Source of the DNA: Streptomyces sp. JH14
GTDB lineage: Bacteria > Actinomycetota > Actinomycetes > Streptomycetales > Streptomycetaceae
Direction: 5' to 3'
Length of the DNA: 64,000 nucleotides
Assembly (NCBI RefSeq): GCF_029428675.1
Contig: NZ_JAJNEL010000001.1
Span: 2,232,001-2,296,000, forward strand
A program made the position numbers and the translations under genes. Shown piece after piece: positions 35,776 through 44,888 of the stretch (positions within the stretch are counted from its first letter, which is position 1; each line of letters starts with the position of its first letter). A model generated the notes under the pieces. That model ran no database searches and had not been told where the DNA came from. It saw only the letters and a program-made list of their open reading frames with translations.

Positions 35776-35807
35776 CAGCCCCGGTACGCGTGGGCGTACC
35801 GGGGCTG
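35776..35807 (-). terminator. Terminator of the surface-protein gene
   Basis: A perfect 14-bp stem (35776-35789 with 35794-35807) with a 4-nt loop lies about 65 bp after the stop of the sortase-substrate gene. A second small perfect hairpin (35814-35821 with 35825-35832) sits between it and the gene. Confidence 0.75.
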
Positions 35808-35871
35808 CCATCAGCACATCGTGACGATGTGCCGCCTTTATGTCACGTTCCGCTCGCCGAACGTCGGCATG

Positions 35872-37356
35872 TCACTCGGAGGAGCCTGCGCTGCCCGCGG
35901 ACGGGCCGGCGGGCGACGCCTTCCGCTTGCGGAGGAGGAAGACCGCACCGCCGCCGATGACGACGAGGCCGATGGCGATGCCCGCGATGACCGGCGTGGC
36001 GCTGGAGCTGCCGGTCTCGGCGAGGTCGCCCCCGGTCCCGGCCGAGCTGCCGCCCGCCGTGGCCGTGGAGGGCTGCTCGGCGGTCTGGGTGTCGAGGCCG
36101 CCGCCCGTGGTGCCTGCGGTCTTGCAGTCCAGGACGCCCTTGAAGGTCTTGGTGAACCCGCCGGGACCGGTGATCGTGAAGTCGTACGCCTGGTCCTCGG
36201 CGACCGGGACGGTCACCGTCTCGGTCGCACCCGGCGCGACGGTGTGCTCGGCGCCGGCCAGCTCGAAGGTGAACGCCTCGTCGCCCTCGTTGGTCGCGGT
36301 GACGTCCACGCCGCCCTTGGCGCAGTTCTTCTTCGCGGTGACCGCGGGGATCGCGCCCTTCTTGGCCCAGGTCGCGGTGGCGTTCGCGGAGACCGTGGAC
36401 TCGCTGGAGCCGGCCAGGATCTGCGTCTGGCTCTTGGTCACGCCGGCGAAGGCCCGGCCGACCGGCACCGAGGTGGTGGCCTGGACGGTCAGCGCGGCGG
36501 TGCCGTCGGCGGCGCCCGCCGGGATGTCGAAGTACAGCTGGGCGCCGTTGGCGGCGACGGTGACGGGCTTGCCGCTCTTGTCAGTGACCTTGACGCCACT
36601 GGCGGAGTCGGCGGGCGGCGTCACCGAGACCTGGCCAGCGTTGGTGTGGACGGTGACCGGACCGAGCCGCTCACCGGACAGACCGGAGACCGCCGCCGGG
36701 TCCAGGGCGAGGGACGCCTTGGGCTCGGCCACGTCCTCGGCGTGCTTCCCCAGCCAGTCGGCGAGCTTCTCCGCCTGCTTGTCGGAGGCATCGACATCGG
36801 CGTTGTCCGAGTAGCGCCAGATGGCGACCTGGGTGCCCGCCGCCGCGGTCTGCTCGGTGAGCGGCCCGGTGCCGGCCTGCTCGGCGAGCGCCGCGAGGTC
36901 ATCGACCTGCGGGTAGGAGTGCTCCAGGATCCAGCGGATCTTGCCGGCGTTCTTGTTGGTGCCGAGCGATGTCTGGTTCCAGGGGGTCTCCAGGTACTTC
37001 GCCTGGTCCTGGGTGGGGTTGTGAATGTCGATGCAGTACGTCTTGAGCTTGCCGCCGCCGTCGACGGTCATCTCAAAGAGCCCGGCAGGCAGCACCTGCT
37101 TCTTGCCGTCCGTGTGGAGCACGGCCCGGTCGTAGGTCTTCAGCCCGTCCAGGACGGCGGTCGCGCCGCCCTGGTGCTGAGGTGTGTCGTCGGCGGCCGC
37201 ACTGCCCGCGCCGACGAGTGCGCCGGCTATGACGAGACCGGACGCCACCACCGATGCGGCGAACCGGGATATGCCCCGCCCCCGCGGCGGAGTCGTCCCC
37301 GCCGTGGATGACGGAACGGTCGCTGAAAAAGCGGTCGCTGAAGAAGCAGAAAACAC
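35872..37356 (-). CDS. Thioester-domain surface protein with LAxTG sortase signal
   Basis: The 494-residue precursor has a signal peptide (about 28-55, ending GSAAADD) and a thioester domain in which Cys108 (KTYCIDI) and Gln176 (GTQVAIW, the TQxA motif) can form an internal Cys-Gln bond. Two or three immunoglobulin-like repeats follow, then a Ser/Thr/Gly-rich stretch and a sorting signal: LAETG, a hydrophobic helix and the tail LRKRKA. Class E sortases of Streptomyces attach LAxTG proteins to peptidoglycan. Thioester domains in Gram-positive adhesins bind host or surface molecules covalently. The GTG start has GGAGGGG 6 nt upstream. The target in a soil organism is unknown. Confidence 0.9.
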   Translation of the reverse strand: MFSASSATAFSATVPSSTAGTTPPRGRGISRFAASVVASGLVIAGALVGAGSAAADDTPQHQGGATAVLDGLKTYDRAVLHTDGKKQVLPAGLFEMTVDGGGKLKTYCIDIHNPTQDQAKYLETPWNQTSLGTNKNAGKIRWILEHSYPQVDDLAALAEQAGTGPLTEQTAAAGTQVAIWRYSDNADVDASDKQAEKLADWLGKHAEDVAEPKASLALDPAAVSGLSGERLGPVTVHTNAGQVSVTPPADSASGVKVTDKSGKPVTVAANGAQLYFDIPAGAADGTAALTVQATTSVPVGRAFAGVTKSQTQILAGSSESTVSANATATWAKKGAIPAVTAKKNCAKGGVDVTATNEGDEAFTFELAGAEHTVAPGATETVTVPVAEDQAYDFTITGPGGFTKTFKGVLDCKTAGTTGGGLDTQTAEQPSTATAGGSSAGTGGDLAETGSSSATPVIAGIAIGLVVIGGGAVFLLRKRKASPAGPSAGSAGSSE

Positions 37357-37438
37357 AGATGTCCCCTCCGGGCGGGACCCTCGCGCTCGGTGCGCGTGTG
37401 GGGAGTGCCCCGCCAGTCGACTCAAGTGCCCCGTGAGT

Positions 37439-37495
37439 ACGGGGGAATCCTAAGGAGGCGGACGATGAATAATCCCCCGTCATACCGTCGTACAA
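37439..37495 (-). promoter_or_regulatory. Candidate promoter and inverted repeat of the surface-protein gene
   Basis: On the minus strand TTGTAC (plus positions 37490-37495) and TATTCA (37466-37471) are 18 bp apart, a reasonable -35/-10 pair about 110 bp before the start codon. An 8-bp inverted repeat (ACGGGGGA 37439-37446 with 37473-37480) overlaps the -10 region and could be an operator or leader hairpin. Confidence 0.45.
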
Positions 37496-37548
37496 CCATT
37501 CCGACTCAGAATCGTTATCGCCGGTAACTTCCGCCCCCTCGGCCCCAG

Positions 37549-38127
37549 TCACGGTGTCGACGCCAGCTCGGGAATGGGTTCCTGACGTACCGTCGGTCCG
37601 CCTCCCGCACGCCGTTCGCCCCTTACCGGCGGCCGGCCCTTCGCCGGCGGTGCAGCCGCATCCCCTCGCCGAACAGCCACCCCGCCCTCGCCGGCGCCAC
37701 CCCTTCCCGCCCCTTCCGCCTCCGGTCCGCCCCGCCTCCTGCCCGGCCGGGCGGTCAATGCCGGATCCGCCCGCATCACCCGCCGGAACGCCGCCGTCCC
37801 CCGCGTCAGATCGTGGCCGACCGCCACCGCCTCGATGTCCACGAACGTCCGCCGCTGCCCGTCCCGTTCCTCCTCGCGCACCTTCAACCGGCCGTGCACG
37901 ACCAGGGGTTCTCCGACAGCGACCGAGCCCGCCAGATTCGCCGCCAGTGTGCGCCAGGCCCACACCGTGTAGAAGCTGGTGTGCCCGTCCGTCCAGAACT
38001 GCCTCTCACGGTCCCAGCGGCGGGCGGTCACGGCGAACCGGAATCGCGCCATTCCACCGGTCGCCGTCTCGCGGAACTCCACCCCGGTCGCCGCATTGCC
38101 CACCAGTGTCACCACGGTCTCGTTCAT
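37549..38127 (-). CDS. ssbB: Single-stranded DNA-binding protein, second paralogue
   Basis: The 192-residue protein has an N-terminal OB fold (MNETVVTLVGNAATGVEFRETATGGMARFRFAVTARRWD...FYTVWAWRTLAANLAGSVAVGEPLVVHGRLKVREEERDGQRRTFVDIEAVAVGHDL). The C-terminal half is Gly/Arg/Pro-rich and disordered, and lacks the acidic DDDIPF-type tip of housekeeping SSB. Streptomyces carry such a second SSB (SsbB), which has been linked to chromosome segregation in sporulation. Its position next to the dynamin-like pair, used in sporulation septation, fits that role. ATG 38127 has GGGGAGG upstream. Confidence 0.85.
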   Translation of the reverse strand: MNETVVTLVGNAATGVEFRETATGGMARFRFAVTARRWDRERQFWTDGHTSFYTVWAWRTLAANLAGSVAVGEPLVVHGRLKVREEERDGQRRTFVDIEAVAVGHDLTRGTAAFRRVMRADPALTARPGRRRGGPEAEGAGRGGAGEGGVAVRRGDAAAPPAKGRPPVRGERRAGGGPTVRQEPIPELASTP

Positions 38128-38220
38128 GTCTCCGCCTCCCCTTCGGCCTCGGCGACCGCTGCCGTGCGGTCACTGATCTCATGCTGAAGGGGAGGCGGGG
38201 ATCCTGCTGCGGACTGTGGA

Positions 38221-40242
38221 CTACCGGCTGGTTGTGGAAAACTCCGTCACCGCCACGAACCGCTCCCGCACCTCGCGGTAGCGCACCAGCTCGGCCGCCA
38301 CCGGATCGAGCACCCGCGCCCGGCCGCAGGCCGCAGCGGCCTCGCGCAGCCGCCGCTCGGCCTCCTGCCCGTACCGCCGCGCAGGACCGCGCGCGGCGGC
38401 CGCACACGACCACTCGACCAGTGGCCCGCCGATGACCCCGGCCACCATCACCGACGTGGCCGTGAACAGCCCCGGGTCGACCACGCCGACGATCTGGCCG
38501 ATCAGCCAGAGGCCGCCGAAGATCTGCAGCAACGTCATGGACACCTGCGCCAGTACGGCGGCGGGCCACCAGGCGGGCCGCGGTGGTCTGCCGGCCGCCC
38601 GCCCGCTGTGCACGACACCGGATGCACCGGCCACCACGGTGGCCACCACACCCCCGGCGCCCGCACCGACGGCGTCCGGCGCCCCGCTCCCCGCCCCACA
38701 GCCGGTCTCCTCACCCGCGGCCCTGCCACGGCCCTCCGCTTCCGCTCCGGCCTTCTCCGCCAGCTCGTCCAGCGCCTCCGGCAGCCCCTCCGCCCCCTGT
38801 ACCGCGGCCTCGCGGACCGCCTGCGCCCAGGGGCCGGGCAGGCCGTCGGCGGCGGCGTCCGCCACCGTGCGTACCGCCTGCTCGACACGTTGCCGTGAGG
38901 TGAGCTGCTCCTCGGGCGGCGCGGGCAGCACGGCCGCCCGGTCCGGGGTTCCCGGCCGCCGGGTGGACTCGTACCAGCGCCACAACCGCAGCCAGGGCGT
39001 CCCACAGGCCCGCCCGGCGTTCTTGCGCCACTCGCGTTCGGCGGCCTGCCCGGCCGCGGCCGCGCCGACGGCTTCGGCGAGCCGGTCGGCGAACTCCTCG
39101 CGGGCGCCTTCCCCGAGTCCGGGCCGCCCCTCGGCGACGTACACCGGCCGCAGTTTCGCCGCCGCGGCGTCCACATCGGCGGAGAGCCGGCGCGCCGCGG
39201 CCGTACGCTCCTGGACGAACCGGCCGAGCAGCTCGCGCAGTTCGCCCACGCCGTCGCCGGTGAGCGCCGACAGGGACAGGACCGTGGCGCCCGGTTCGCC
39301 GTGTTCGCCCAGGGCCATGCCGTCCTCGTCGAGCAGCCTGCGCAGATCGTCGAGGACCTGGTCGGCGGCGTCGCCGGGCAGCCTGTCCACCTGGTTCAGG
39401 ACGACGAAGGTGACCTCCGCGTGCCCGGCCAGCGGCCGCAGATAGCGCTCGTGCAGGGCGGCGTCCGCGTACTTCTCCGGATCGGCGACCCAGATCACCG
39501 CGTCGACCAGCGCGAGCACCCGGTCCACCTGCTCGCGGTGCCCCGTGGCCGCCGAGTCGTGATCGGGCAGATCGACGAGGACGAGCCCCTGAAGCGCCTC
39601 GTCCGACTCCGTACCGCCCTGCTGCGGCCTGCGCCTGAGCCGCCCGGGAATGGCGAGCCGGTCCAGCAGCCCGGCAGCGCCGTCGGTCCAGGAGCAGGCG
39701 ATGGGTGCGGCGGTGGTCGGCCGGCGCAGTCCGGTGTCGGAGATCTGCGCGCCCGCGAGAGCGTTGAAGAGGGTCGACTTGCCACTGCCGGACGCCCCGG
39801 CGATGGCGACGACGGTGTGCCGCGAGGAGAGCCGCTGACGGGCGGCGGCCTCGTCGAGTACGCGCCCCGCCTCGGCGAGGGTGGTCCGGTCGAGCCGGGC
39901 CCTGGACAGCCCGACGAGCTCACGCAGCGCGTCGAGCCGCGCCCGCAGGGGGCTGCCGGACGGTACGTAGGCCTCGACCTGGGGCCGTACGTCGTCGTCG
40001 GATGCGGCCTCGGGTTCGGGTCCGCCCTGGGGCTCGTCGGCCGCGGCAGCGGCACGCCGGGCGATCAGCCCGTCGTCCCAGCGCCCGACGGGCTCGGGGA
40101 CGACGCGGGGCGCGGACCGCGCGCCTCGGCCCTGGTCCCGCTTCCGGACCGCCTCCCGGGCCGTGTCCCGGGTCGTCGCCCGCCCCCGGCCGTGCTCCTG
40201 GTCCTGCTCCTGGCCGTGGTCCTGGTCAGTGACGGCAGTCAA
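38221..40242 (-). CDS. dynB: Dynamin-like GTPase, membrane-anchored partner
   Basis: The 673-residue protein has an acidic/Gln/Arg-rich N-terminus (about 1-110), then a GTPase domain: P-loop [18 protein letters not shown]2-region Thr in RRPTTAAP, G3 LVDLPDHDS and G4 [12 protein letters not shown] long helical part follows, then two membrane segments near the C-terminus ([29 protein letters not shown] and [20 protein letters not shown]). The TTG start overlaps the upstream gene's stop (TTGA), with GGAGAGGGGG upstream. The two-gene arrangement matches DynA/DynB of Streptomyces, which stabilise FtsZ rings in sporulation septa; DynB is the membrane-anchored partner. The symbols rest on order, size and topology. 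Confidence 0.8.
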   Translation of the reverse strand: MTAVTDQDHGQEQDQEHGRGRATTRDTAREAVRKRDQGRGARSAPRVVPEPVGRWDDGLIARRAAAAADEPQGGPEPEAASDDDVRPQVEAYVPSGSPLRARLDALRELVGLSRARLDRTTLAEAGRVLDEAAARQRLSSRHTVVAIAGASGSGKSTLFNALAGAQISDTGLRRPTTAAPIACSWTDGAAGLLDRLAIPGRLRRRPQQGGTESDEALQGLVLVDLPDHDSAATGHREQVDRVLALVDAVIWVADPEKYADAALHERYLRPLAGHAEVTFVVLNQVDRLPGDAADQVLDDLRRLLDEDGMALGEHGEPGATVLSLSALTGDGVGELRELLGRFVQERTAAARRLSADVDAAAAKLRPVYVAEGRPGLGEGAREEFADRLAEAVGAAAAGQAAEREWRKNAGRACGTPWLRLWRWYESTRRPGTPDRAAVLPAPPEEQLTSRQRVEQAVRTVADAAADGLPGPWAQAVREAAVQGAEGLPEALDELAEKAGAEAEGRGRAAGEETGCGAGSGAPDAVGAGAGGVVATVVAGASGVVHSGRAAGRPPRPAWWPAAVLAQVSMTLLQIFGGLWLIGQIVGVVDPGLFTATSVMVAGVIGGPLVEWSCAAAARGPARRYGQEAERRLREAAAACGRARVLDPVAAELVRYREVRERFVAVTEFSTTSR

Positions 40243-41888
40243 CGCTGCCCCCTCTCCTTCTGCAGTACGGAAAGCGCGGCAATCAATTCGGCCTGCGGCT
40301 CCGGGGCCACGTCGAGCGCGTCGAGCGGCGCGAGCCGCCGGTCGCGTTCGCCGTGCAGCACCCGGTCGATAGAGGTGGTGAGCAGCTCTCCGCCCTTGTC
40401 GCGCAGCCGCAGTGCCCCGTGCGCGCCGATGCGTTCGGCGAGCTGTTCCCCGGCGCTGCGGGCCCGGCGCCCGCCGAGCAGGGCCGCGGCCAGCAACGCC
40501 GCCACCGTCTCGGCGTCCGGGGCGGAGTTGCGCTCCAGCTGGCGCACCTCTTCCTCGGCCAGCTCCTCCAGGACCCGCCGCCACCGCCGTACGGCCATGG
40601 CGATCCGGCCCCGGATGTCCTCGGCGGGTCCCCATCCCCCGGCCTCCCGGCCGGCGGTCTCGAGCCCGAACACACCCGCTGCGGGCTCATGCCGCCAGGT
40701 CGTCCTGATCTGCTCGTCGGCAGCGGTCACCGCGCAGTGCAGTAGCGCGACCAGGCTCTCCACCAGCGCGTCGAGAAGCTCCTCGGAGGAGCTGTAGTGC
40801 GGGTATCCACGCCACCTGGTGCGGGCGTCCCCGGCGAGCACCCCACCGTTCTGCAGCCGCCTCCGCACCCGGGCACCCTCCTTCTGGAAGGCGTCCTCGA
40901 CCACGCCGGTGAGCCGCACGGCCGCCGCGTGCTGCGCCGCGACGGCCCCGGCCAGCTCCGGCAGTCGTACGTCCAGCGAATTCATCACCCCGGACGCCGT
41001 GCGCCCCACGGCCTGCTGACGGGCCGCCGGATCGTGCACGCGGTGCCCCAGCCAGGCACGCAACGGTGCGACGGCGGTGGTGGGCAGCAGCCCGGTACCG
41101 CCGCCCGCCGACTCGGGCAACTCGGGGATGGTGAAGCGCGGCACCTCGCCGAGACCCGCCCTGGCGAGCAGCGCCCCGTACTGCCGCGACACTTCGGCGA
41201 TCACCTGGTGCGGCACCCGGTCGAGCACGGTGACGAGGGCGGCGTCGTACTCCTTTGCGGTACGCAGCAGATGCCACGGCACCGCGTCGGCGTACCGGGA
41301 GGCGGTGGTGACCATGACCCAGACGTCGGCGGCGCAGATCAGTTCGGCGGCCAGTACCCGGTTCTGCACGACGAGCGAATCGAAGTCCGGAGCATCGAGC
41401 AGCGCGAGGCCACGCGGCAGACTCGCGGCGGTCTCGATCCGCAACGCGGTCCCGTCCTCGTCCTCGCCCTCTTCGAGCCCGTCACGGTCGTCGAGGCCGG
41501 GATCCGCGGACTCCCCCGACGGCAGCCAGACCCGGGTCAGCTGCGGCAGCACGCGGAGCCCGGAGAACCAGTGATGGTCATCCGGATGACAGACGAGAAC
41601 AGGGGTCCGGGTGGTCGGCCGCAACACCCCGGCCTCACTGACCCGCCGCCCCACGAGCGAGTTGACGAGCGTCGATTTCCCGGCCCCGGTGGATCCGCCG
41701 ATGACCGCGAGCAGCGGCGCTTCGGGATCCTTCAGCCGGGGAAGCAGGTAGTTGTCGAGCTGGGCGAGCAGCTCGACCCTGGTCTGGCGGGCCCGTGCCG
41801 CCCCGGGAAGCGGGAGCGGCAGACGCACGGCAGCGACACGGTCGCGCAGGGCGGAAAGTGCGTCGATGAGCTGAGGCCGTACGTCCAT
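40239..41888 (-). CDS. dynA: Dynamin-like GTPase, first of the pair
   Basis: The 549-residue protein carries a P-loop [17 protein letters not shown] (about residues 65-81), RPTTRTP, a G3-like LLDAPDFDS and a degenerate G4 (VTVLDRVPH instead of NKxD), followed by long helices (about 290-545). I see no strong membrane segment. Its divergence from the second protein's GTPase suggests division of labour in a heteromeric complex. ATG 41886-41888 is chosen because the protein then begins [11 protein letters not shown]; a GTG three codons upstream is equally possible and neither has a clear ribosome site. The gene is first in the minus-strand operon dynA-dynB and probably ssbB. Confidence 0.8.
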   Translation of the reverse strand: MDVRPQLIDALSALRDRVAAVRLPLPLPGAARARQTRVELLAQLDNYLLPRLKDPEAPLLAVIGGSTGAGKSTLVNSLVGRRVSEAGVLRPTTRTPVLVCHPDDHHWFSGLRVLPQLTRVWLPSGESADPGLDDRDGLEEGEDEDGTALRIETAASLPRGLALLDAPDFDSLVVQNRVLAAELICAADVWVMVTTASRYADAVPWHLLRTAKEYDAALVTVLDRVPHQVIAEVSRQYGALLARAGLGEVPRFTIPELPESAGGGTGLLPTTAVAPLRAWLGHRVHDPAARQQAVGRTASGVMNSLDVRLPELAGAVAAQHAAAVRLTGVVEDAFQKEGARVRRRLQNGGVLAGDARTRWRGYPHYSSSEELLDALVESLVALLHCAVTAADEQIRTTWRHEPAAGVFGLETAGREAGGWGPAEDIRGRIAMAVRRWRRVLEELAEEEVRQLERNSAPDAETVAALLAAALLGGRRARSAGEQLAERIGAHGALRLRDKGGELLTTSIDRVLHGERDRRLAPLDALDVAPEPQAELIAALSVLQKERGQR

Positions 41889-42206
41889 GGTTACCACATG
41901 CGAAGAATGCCCAATTTTGGCGGCTTTTTGAAGCGTATAGCCGTCTCTGCGCGCCGGTTACGCCGTCGGGACAGAGGGGACGAGTGGGGCGCAGGCATAA
42001 CGAGTGCACAACACCCGGGGCGCTGGACGTCAAAAGCGGTGCACGAATGGCACCTACCTGCGATTATCGGTTCGCTTCACTGAACCTCCACATCGTGCCA
42101 CGCAGGTGAAGCAACCGGGTCCAGTCGATCGGAGCCCTATCCTTGTCCCGGCAAGGTCACGGACCGGCCCGGTCCCAGGGCTCCAGGCCGCTGAGGCCAC
42201 CAGCCG

Positions 42207-42279
42207 GCCCCCGTAGCTCAGTGGATAGAGCAGGCGCCTTCTAAGCGCTTGGCCGCAGGTTCGAGTCCTGCCGGGGGCG
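42207..42279 (+). tRNA. tRNA-Arg (anticodon UCU)
   Basis: The cloverleaf is complete. Acceptor GCCCCCG (42207-42213) pairs with CGGGGGC (42272-42278); the D stem is GCTC/GAGC; the anticodon stem GGCGC/GCGCT has one G-U pair and a loop CTTCTAA that gives anticodon TCT; and the T arm is GCAGG-TTCGAGT-CCTGC. The discriminator is G42279 and CCA is not encoded. It would read AGA (and possibly AGG), both rare codons in such a GC-rich genome. Confidence 0.95.
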
Positions 42280-42297
42280 CTTTACCCGCACGACGTC

Positions 42298-42323
42298 AGG
42301 CCCTCCTTCGGGAGGGCCTTTCT
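42298..42323 (+). terminator. Terminator after tRNA-Arg
   Basis: The stem AGGCCCTCC-TTCG-GGAGGGCCT (42298-42319) has a UUCG-type tetraloop and is followed by TTCTT, a classical intrinsic terminator 18 bp after the tRNA. Confidence 0.9.
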
Positions 42324-42367
42324 TGCAGGCCACAGCACCGTAGCGAGGGCCGCGTAGCGAACGCATA

Positions 42368-42411
42368 AGCGCCGGACCCTTCCCAGGTCACAGTGGGGAG
42401 GGTCCGGCGCT
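42368..42411. terminator. Large hairpin downstream of tRNA-Arg
   Basis: A 17-bp stem with one G-U pair (42368-42384 with 42395-42411) and a 10-nt loop. No gene ends immediately beside it on the plus strand. It may be a back-up terminator for the tRNA or terminate a decayed gene on the minus strand. Confidence 0.5.
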
Positions 42412-42774
42412 GTCCGGATGTCACCGGGCTTCCGCGTGGCCATGGTGGATACGCGGTGGCGCTTCCGGAGCCGCGCTCAACGCTCCGACTGATCCGGTAC
42501 GACCCCTCCGGCCTCGATGTGCTTCGTGAGATCCGTCAGGTGTCCGACGACGCACCGGGCATGGATCCCGGTTCGTCGGGCGAGTGCGCCGAAGGCCGTA
42601 GACCCGCTTGCCGAGCCGCGGGGCGAACTCCTCCGGGGCGAGGACTTCCCCGCGCGCGGTCCGCCGGGCCCGCCGGAGGGCCGGCCCCGAGAGCAGACCG
42701 CCGTTCTCCCCTGCGCGGGGATCGGGCTGTGATGAACCGCCCCGCGACGGGACTCGCTCTGTAGGGTCGGGATC
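42412..42774. other. Gene-poor stretch beside tRNA-Arg with possible decayed ORF
   Basis: No convincing gene is visible. On the minus strand two overlapping frames contain gene-like text: VLAPEEFAPRLGKRVYGL in one, and FGALARRTGIHARCVVGHLTDLTKHIEAGG in the next. This is the pattern expected of a small frameshifted gene, perhaps with a DNA-binding domain. Location beside a tRNA would suit a remnant of an integrative element, but no integrase or second attachment site is present. Confidence 0.3.
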
Positions 42775-43212
42775 ATGAGCGTTGAGGTTGCGGTTGTCCG
42801 TGAAGCGAACGACGAACTGGTCGAGGCATTTGCCCGGTTGCTGCCTCAGCTTTCGAGCACGGCCGCCCCGTTGGACCGCGAGGCGGTGGGGCGCCTGCTC
42901 GCCTCCGACGCGAACACGGTGTTGGTGGCGCGGGTCGAAGGCGAAGCGGTCGGGATGCTGACGTTGGTCATGTTTCCGTTGCCTTCGGGTGTGCGGGCCC
43001 GCATCGAGGACGTGGTCGTCGACGAGGCCGCGCGGGGGCTCGGCATCGGGGGTGCCCTGACCGAGGAGGCGCTGCGCCTGGCGGACGCGGCGGGTGCCCG
43101 GACCGTGGACCTCACATCGCGTCCGTCGAGGCAGGCGGCGAACCGGCTGTATGAGCGCCTCGGTTTCGAGGCAAGGGATTCCAAGGTCTACCGCTTCGTC
43201 CTGAAGAGGTGA
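42775..43212 (+). CDS. GNAT-family N-acetyltransferase
   Basis: The 145-residue protein has the GNAT fold: RARIEDVVVDEAARGLGIGGALTEEALRLADAAGARTVDLTSRPSRQAANRLYERLGFEARDSKVYRFVL. The R-G-x-G-I/A acetyl-CoA loop (RGLGIGGAL) and the ANRLYERLGF motif B are intact. It transfers an acetyl group from acetyl-CoA to an amine; the substrate is unknown. It stands alone, with no close partner on its strand. Confidence 0.88.
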   Translation: MSVEVAVVREANDELVEAFARLLPQLSSTAAPLDREAVGRLLASDANTVLVARVEGEAVGMLTLVMFPLPSGVRARIEDVVVDEAARGLGIGGALTEEALRLADAAGARTVDLTSRPSRQAANRLYERLGFEARDSKVYRFVLKR

Positions 43213-43441
43213 GCAGAGCGTCCTTGGTGCGAACACGTTCGTGAGCGAACGGGCGGCCAGAGCTCCCGCTCCGCTGCCGACGGCCCCGCCTGCGACCGGC
43301 TTTCCGCGGAGGCCCGGTCCGCAACACCCGCGGCCGCTCGTCGATGGACAAGGACGTGCCGACGTGCGAAGCAGAAACCGGGTGCGGATCACCGGCCGGC
43401 CGGGCGCACCGGTGGCGCCGCCCGGCCGGGGCCGGTGGTCA

Positions 43442-43852
43442 TCATGGCCGGGCGAACCGCAGGTGTCGTCGTTCGGCCAGCTCCTCCGCGCCGACCACGG
43501 TCAGAACCGGGGAACCCGGTGGCGCGAACATGGTCACCACCAGCTGCGACTGCGCGTCCGGAAGGTTGTTGGCCCCCTGGTAATGGATCACGTCGCCGCC
43601 GGGCTCGAACAGGGCGTCACCGGCCTTGAGCACCCGGGGCGGCTGCCCCTCCAGCTCGAAGAGGATCTCGCCCTGGGTCACGTAGCCGAAGAGCGGCCCG
43701 GGGTGCCGGTGCGGCGGCGCGCCGGGGTCACCGGGCGGCAGGGTGACCCGGATGGTACTGGCCGAGGCGCCGGCCGGGATCCGGGCCGCCGCCTCCGGCA
43801 GGGTCGTGATCACCTCAACGCCTGGGGGCAGGTGCGTGTGCTCAGTGCTCAT
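43442..43852 (-). CDS. Cupin-domain protein
   Basis: The 136-residue single cupin has motif 1 (PHRHPGPLFGYVTQGEILFELEG) and a weaker motif 2 (GDALFEPGGDVIHYQGANN), with His residues positioned for a metal site. Small cupins of this kind bind metal and sugars or act as dioxygenases or isomerases; nothing here tells which. ATG 43852 has GGAGG 7 nt upstream. Confidence 0.87.
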   Translation of the reverse strand: MSTEHTHLPPGVEVITTLPEAAARIPAGASASTIRVTLPPGDPGAPPHRHPGPLFGYVTQGEILFELEGQPPRVLKAGDALFEPGGDVIHYQGANNLPDAQSQLVVTMFAPPGSPVLTVVGAEELAERRHLRFARP

Positions 43853-44205
43853 GTTTTCCTCCGAACAAGGGTTGTCCAGAGTGCAGACAAGACGGCCTCC
43901 CCGTTTGTGACAGCCCTGCGCGGCGAACTTTCCCGGGGTCGCGCCGAAGATCCGGCCGGCGGGGTGGGGACGCCCGGTTCGCCCATCGTCCGCGGCGAGC
44001 GCCGGCTTGGGCAACCACCTCGCCGGCAGTGGCCGTTGAGACCCTGTGGGGCCGCCCCGAGCCCTGAGGCCATGACGCGACTCACGTGACTGCTTCCGGA
44101 CGGCACCGCGGCGGATGTGGAGCCGTCGTCGTCCCCGGCAACAAGATGACGAGCAGTGACGACGCCGGCGTGCCGCTGCGGGTGTTCCCCTGGTGGAGGG
44201 TCCTT
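43853..44205. other. Intergenic region cupin / molybdate regulator
   Basis: The region between the divergent cupin and regulator genes holds the cupin ribosome site at its left edge and the regulator promoter at its right. I see no gene or convincing structure between them. Confidence 0.4.
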
Positions 44206-44234
44206 TTGGTCCCGCAGGTGAGTGCGCCTATCTT
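44206..44234 (+). promoter_or_regulatory. Leaderless promoter of the molybdate regulator
   Basis: TTGGTC (44206-44211) and TATCTT (44229-44234) are 17 bp apart, and the start ATG at 44242 falls at the expected transcription start. No ribosome site is present, so the message should be leaderless. A similar -10 and start context precede the decayed copy before modA. Confidence 0.65.
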
Positions 44235-44241
44235 GGCGCAC

Positions 44242-44637
44242 ATGCAGTCCTACACGATCGGCCAGGCAGCCAGGCTGCTGGGAGTGAGCCCGGACACCGC
44301 GCGGCGGTGGGCGGATGCCGGCCGGATGGCGACCCACCGTGACGAAGGTGGGCGACGGCTCATCGACGGCAAGGATCTGGCCGCCTTCTCCGTGGAACTC
44401 GCCGGGACCGGCAGCGGCGAGGAGGACGCCTCGTACACCTCCGTCCGCAACGCCTTCCCCGGCATCGTCACGGCCGTGAAGCTCGGCGACGTAGCGGCGC
44501 AGGTGGAGATCCAGGCCGGTCCGCACCGGCTGGTCTCGTTGCTGACCCGGGAGGCCGTGGAGGAACTGGGCCTGGAGGTCGGCATGGAGGCCACCGCCCG
44601 CGTGAAGTCGACGAACGTGCACATCGACCGCACCTGA
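44242..44637 (+). CDS. HTH-TOBE molybdate-responsive regulator (ModE-like)
   Basis: The 131-residue protein combines an excisionase/MerR-type helix-turn-helix (residues 1-50: MQSYTIGQAARLLGVSPDTARRWADAGRMATHRDEGGRRLIDGKDLAAF) with a single TOBE/Mop domain (about 62-130: SVRNAFPGIVTAVKLGDVAAQVEIQAGPHRLVSLLTREAVEELGLEVGMEATARVKSTNVHI). TOBE domains bind molybdate or tungstate, so the protein likely represses modABC, 1 kb downstream, when molybdate is plentiful. It is a compact alternative to proteobacterial ModE. A decayed copy of its HTH lies in front of modA. Confidence 0.88.
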   Translation: MQSYTIGQAARLLGVSPDTARRWADAGRMATHRDEGGRRLIDGKDLAAFSVELAGTGSGEEDASYTSVRNAFPGIVTAVKLGDVAAQVEIQAGPHRLVSLLTREAVEELGLEVGMEATARVKSTNVHIDRT

Positions 44638-44888
44638 CGCGGCACCCACGGGTGGCGGGCCCCTGGATCACGTCACCACGGAGCAGGGGTGCGCGCCGGG
44701 ATATGAGGCATCGTGCGCCAGGGGTGTGAGCTGCTGCCGGTTCGACCGTCGCCGAGCGGGACGCGAAAGCGGGAACCCAACGCATCCAAAACCGTTCGGG
44801 ATGCGCCCAGTACGCAGCAGTGGGTCCAAGACTCACTCATGCGCACTGGTTAGGAACGGTACGACACCTTCCGCGGTACCCGTCGGCG

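Noticed and set aside
39301..40797. Plus-strand frame opposite the dynamin pair.
   Set aside because: Antisense to two conserved GTPase genes and without a domain.
42207..42279. The tRNA as an attachment site of an integrative element inside this window.
   Set aside because: I found no second copy of its 3' half and no integrase gene in the window; only circumstantial decay next to it.
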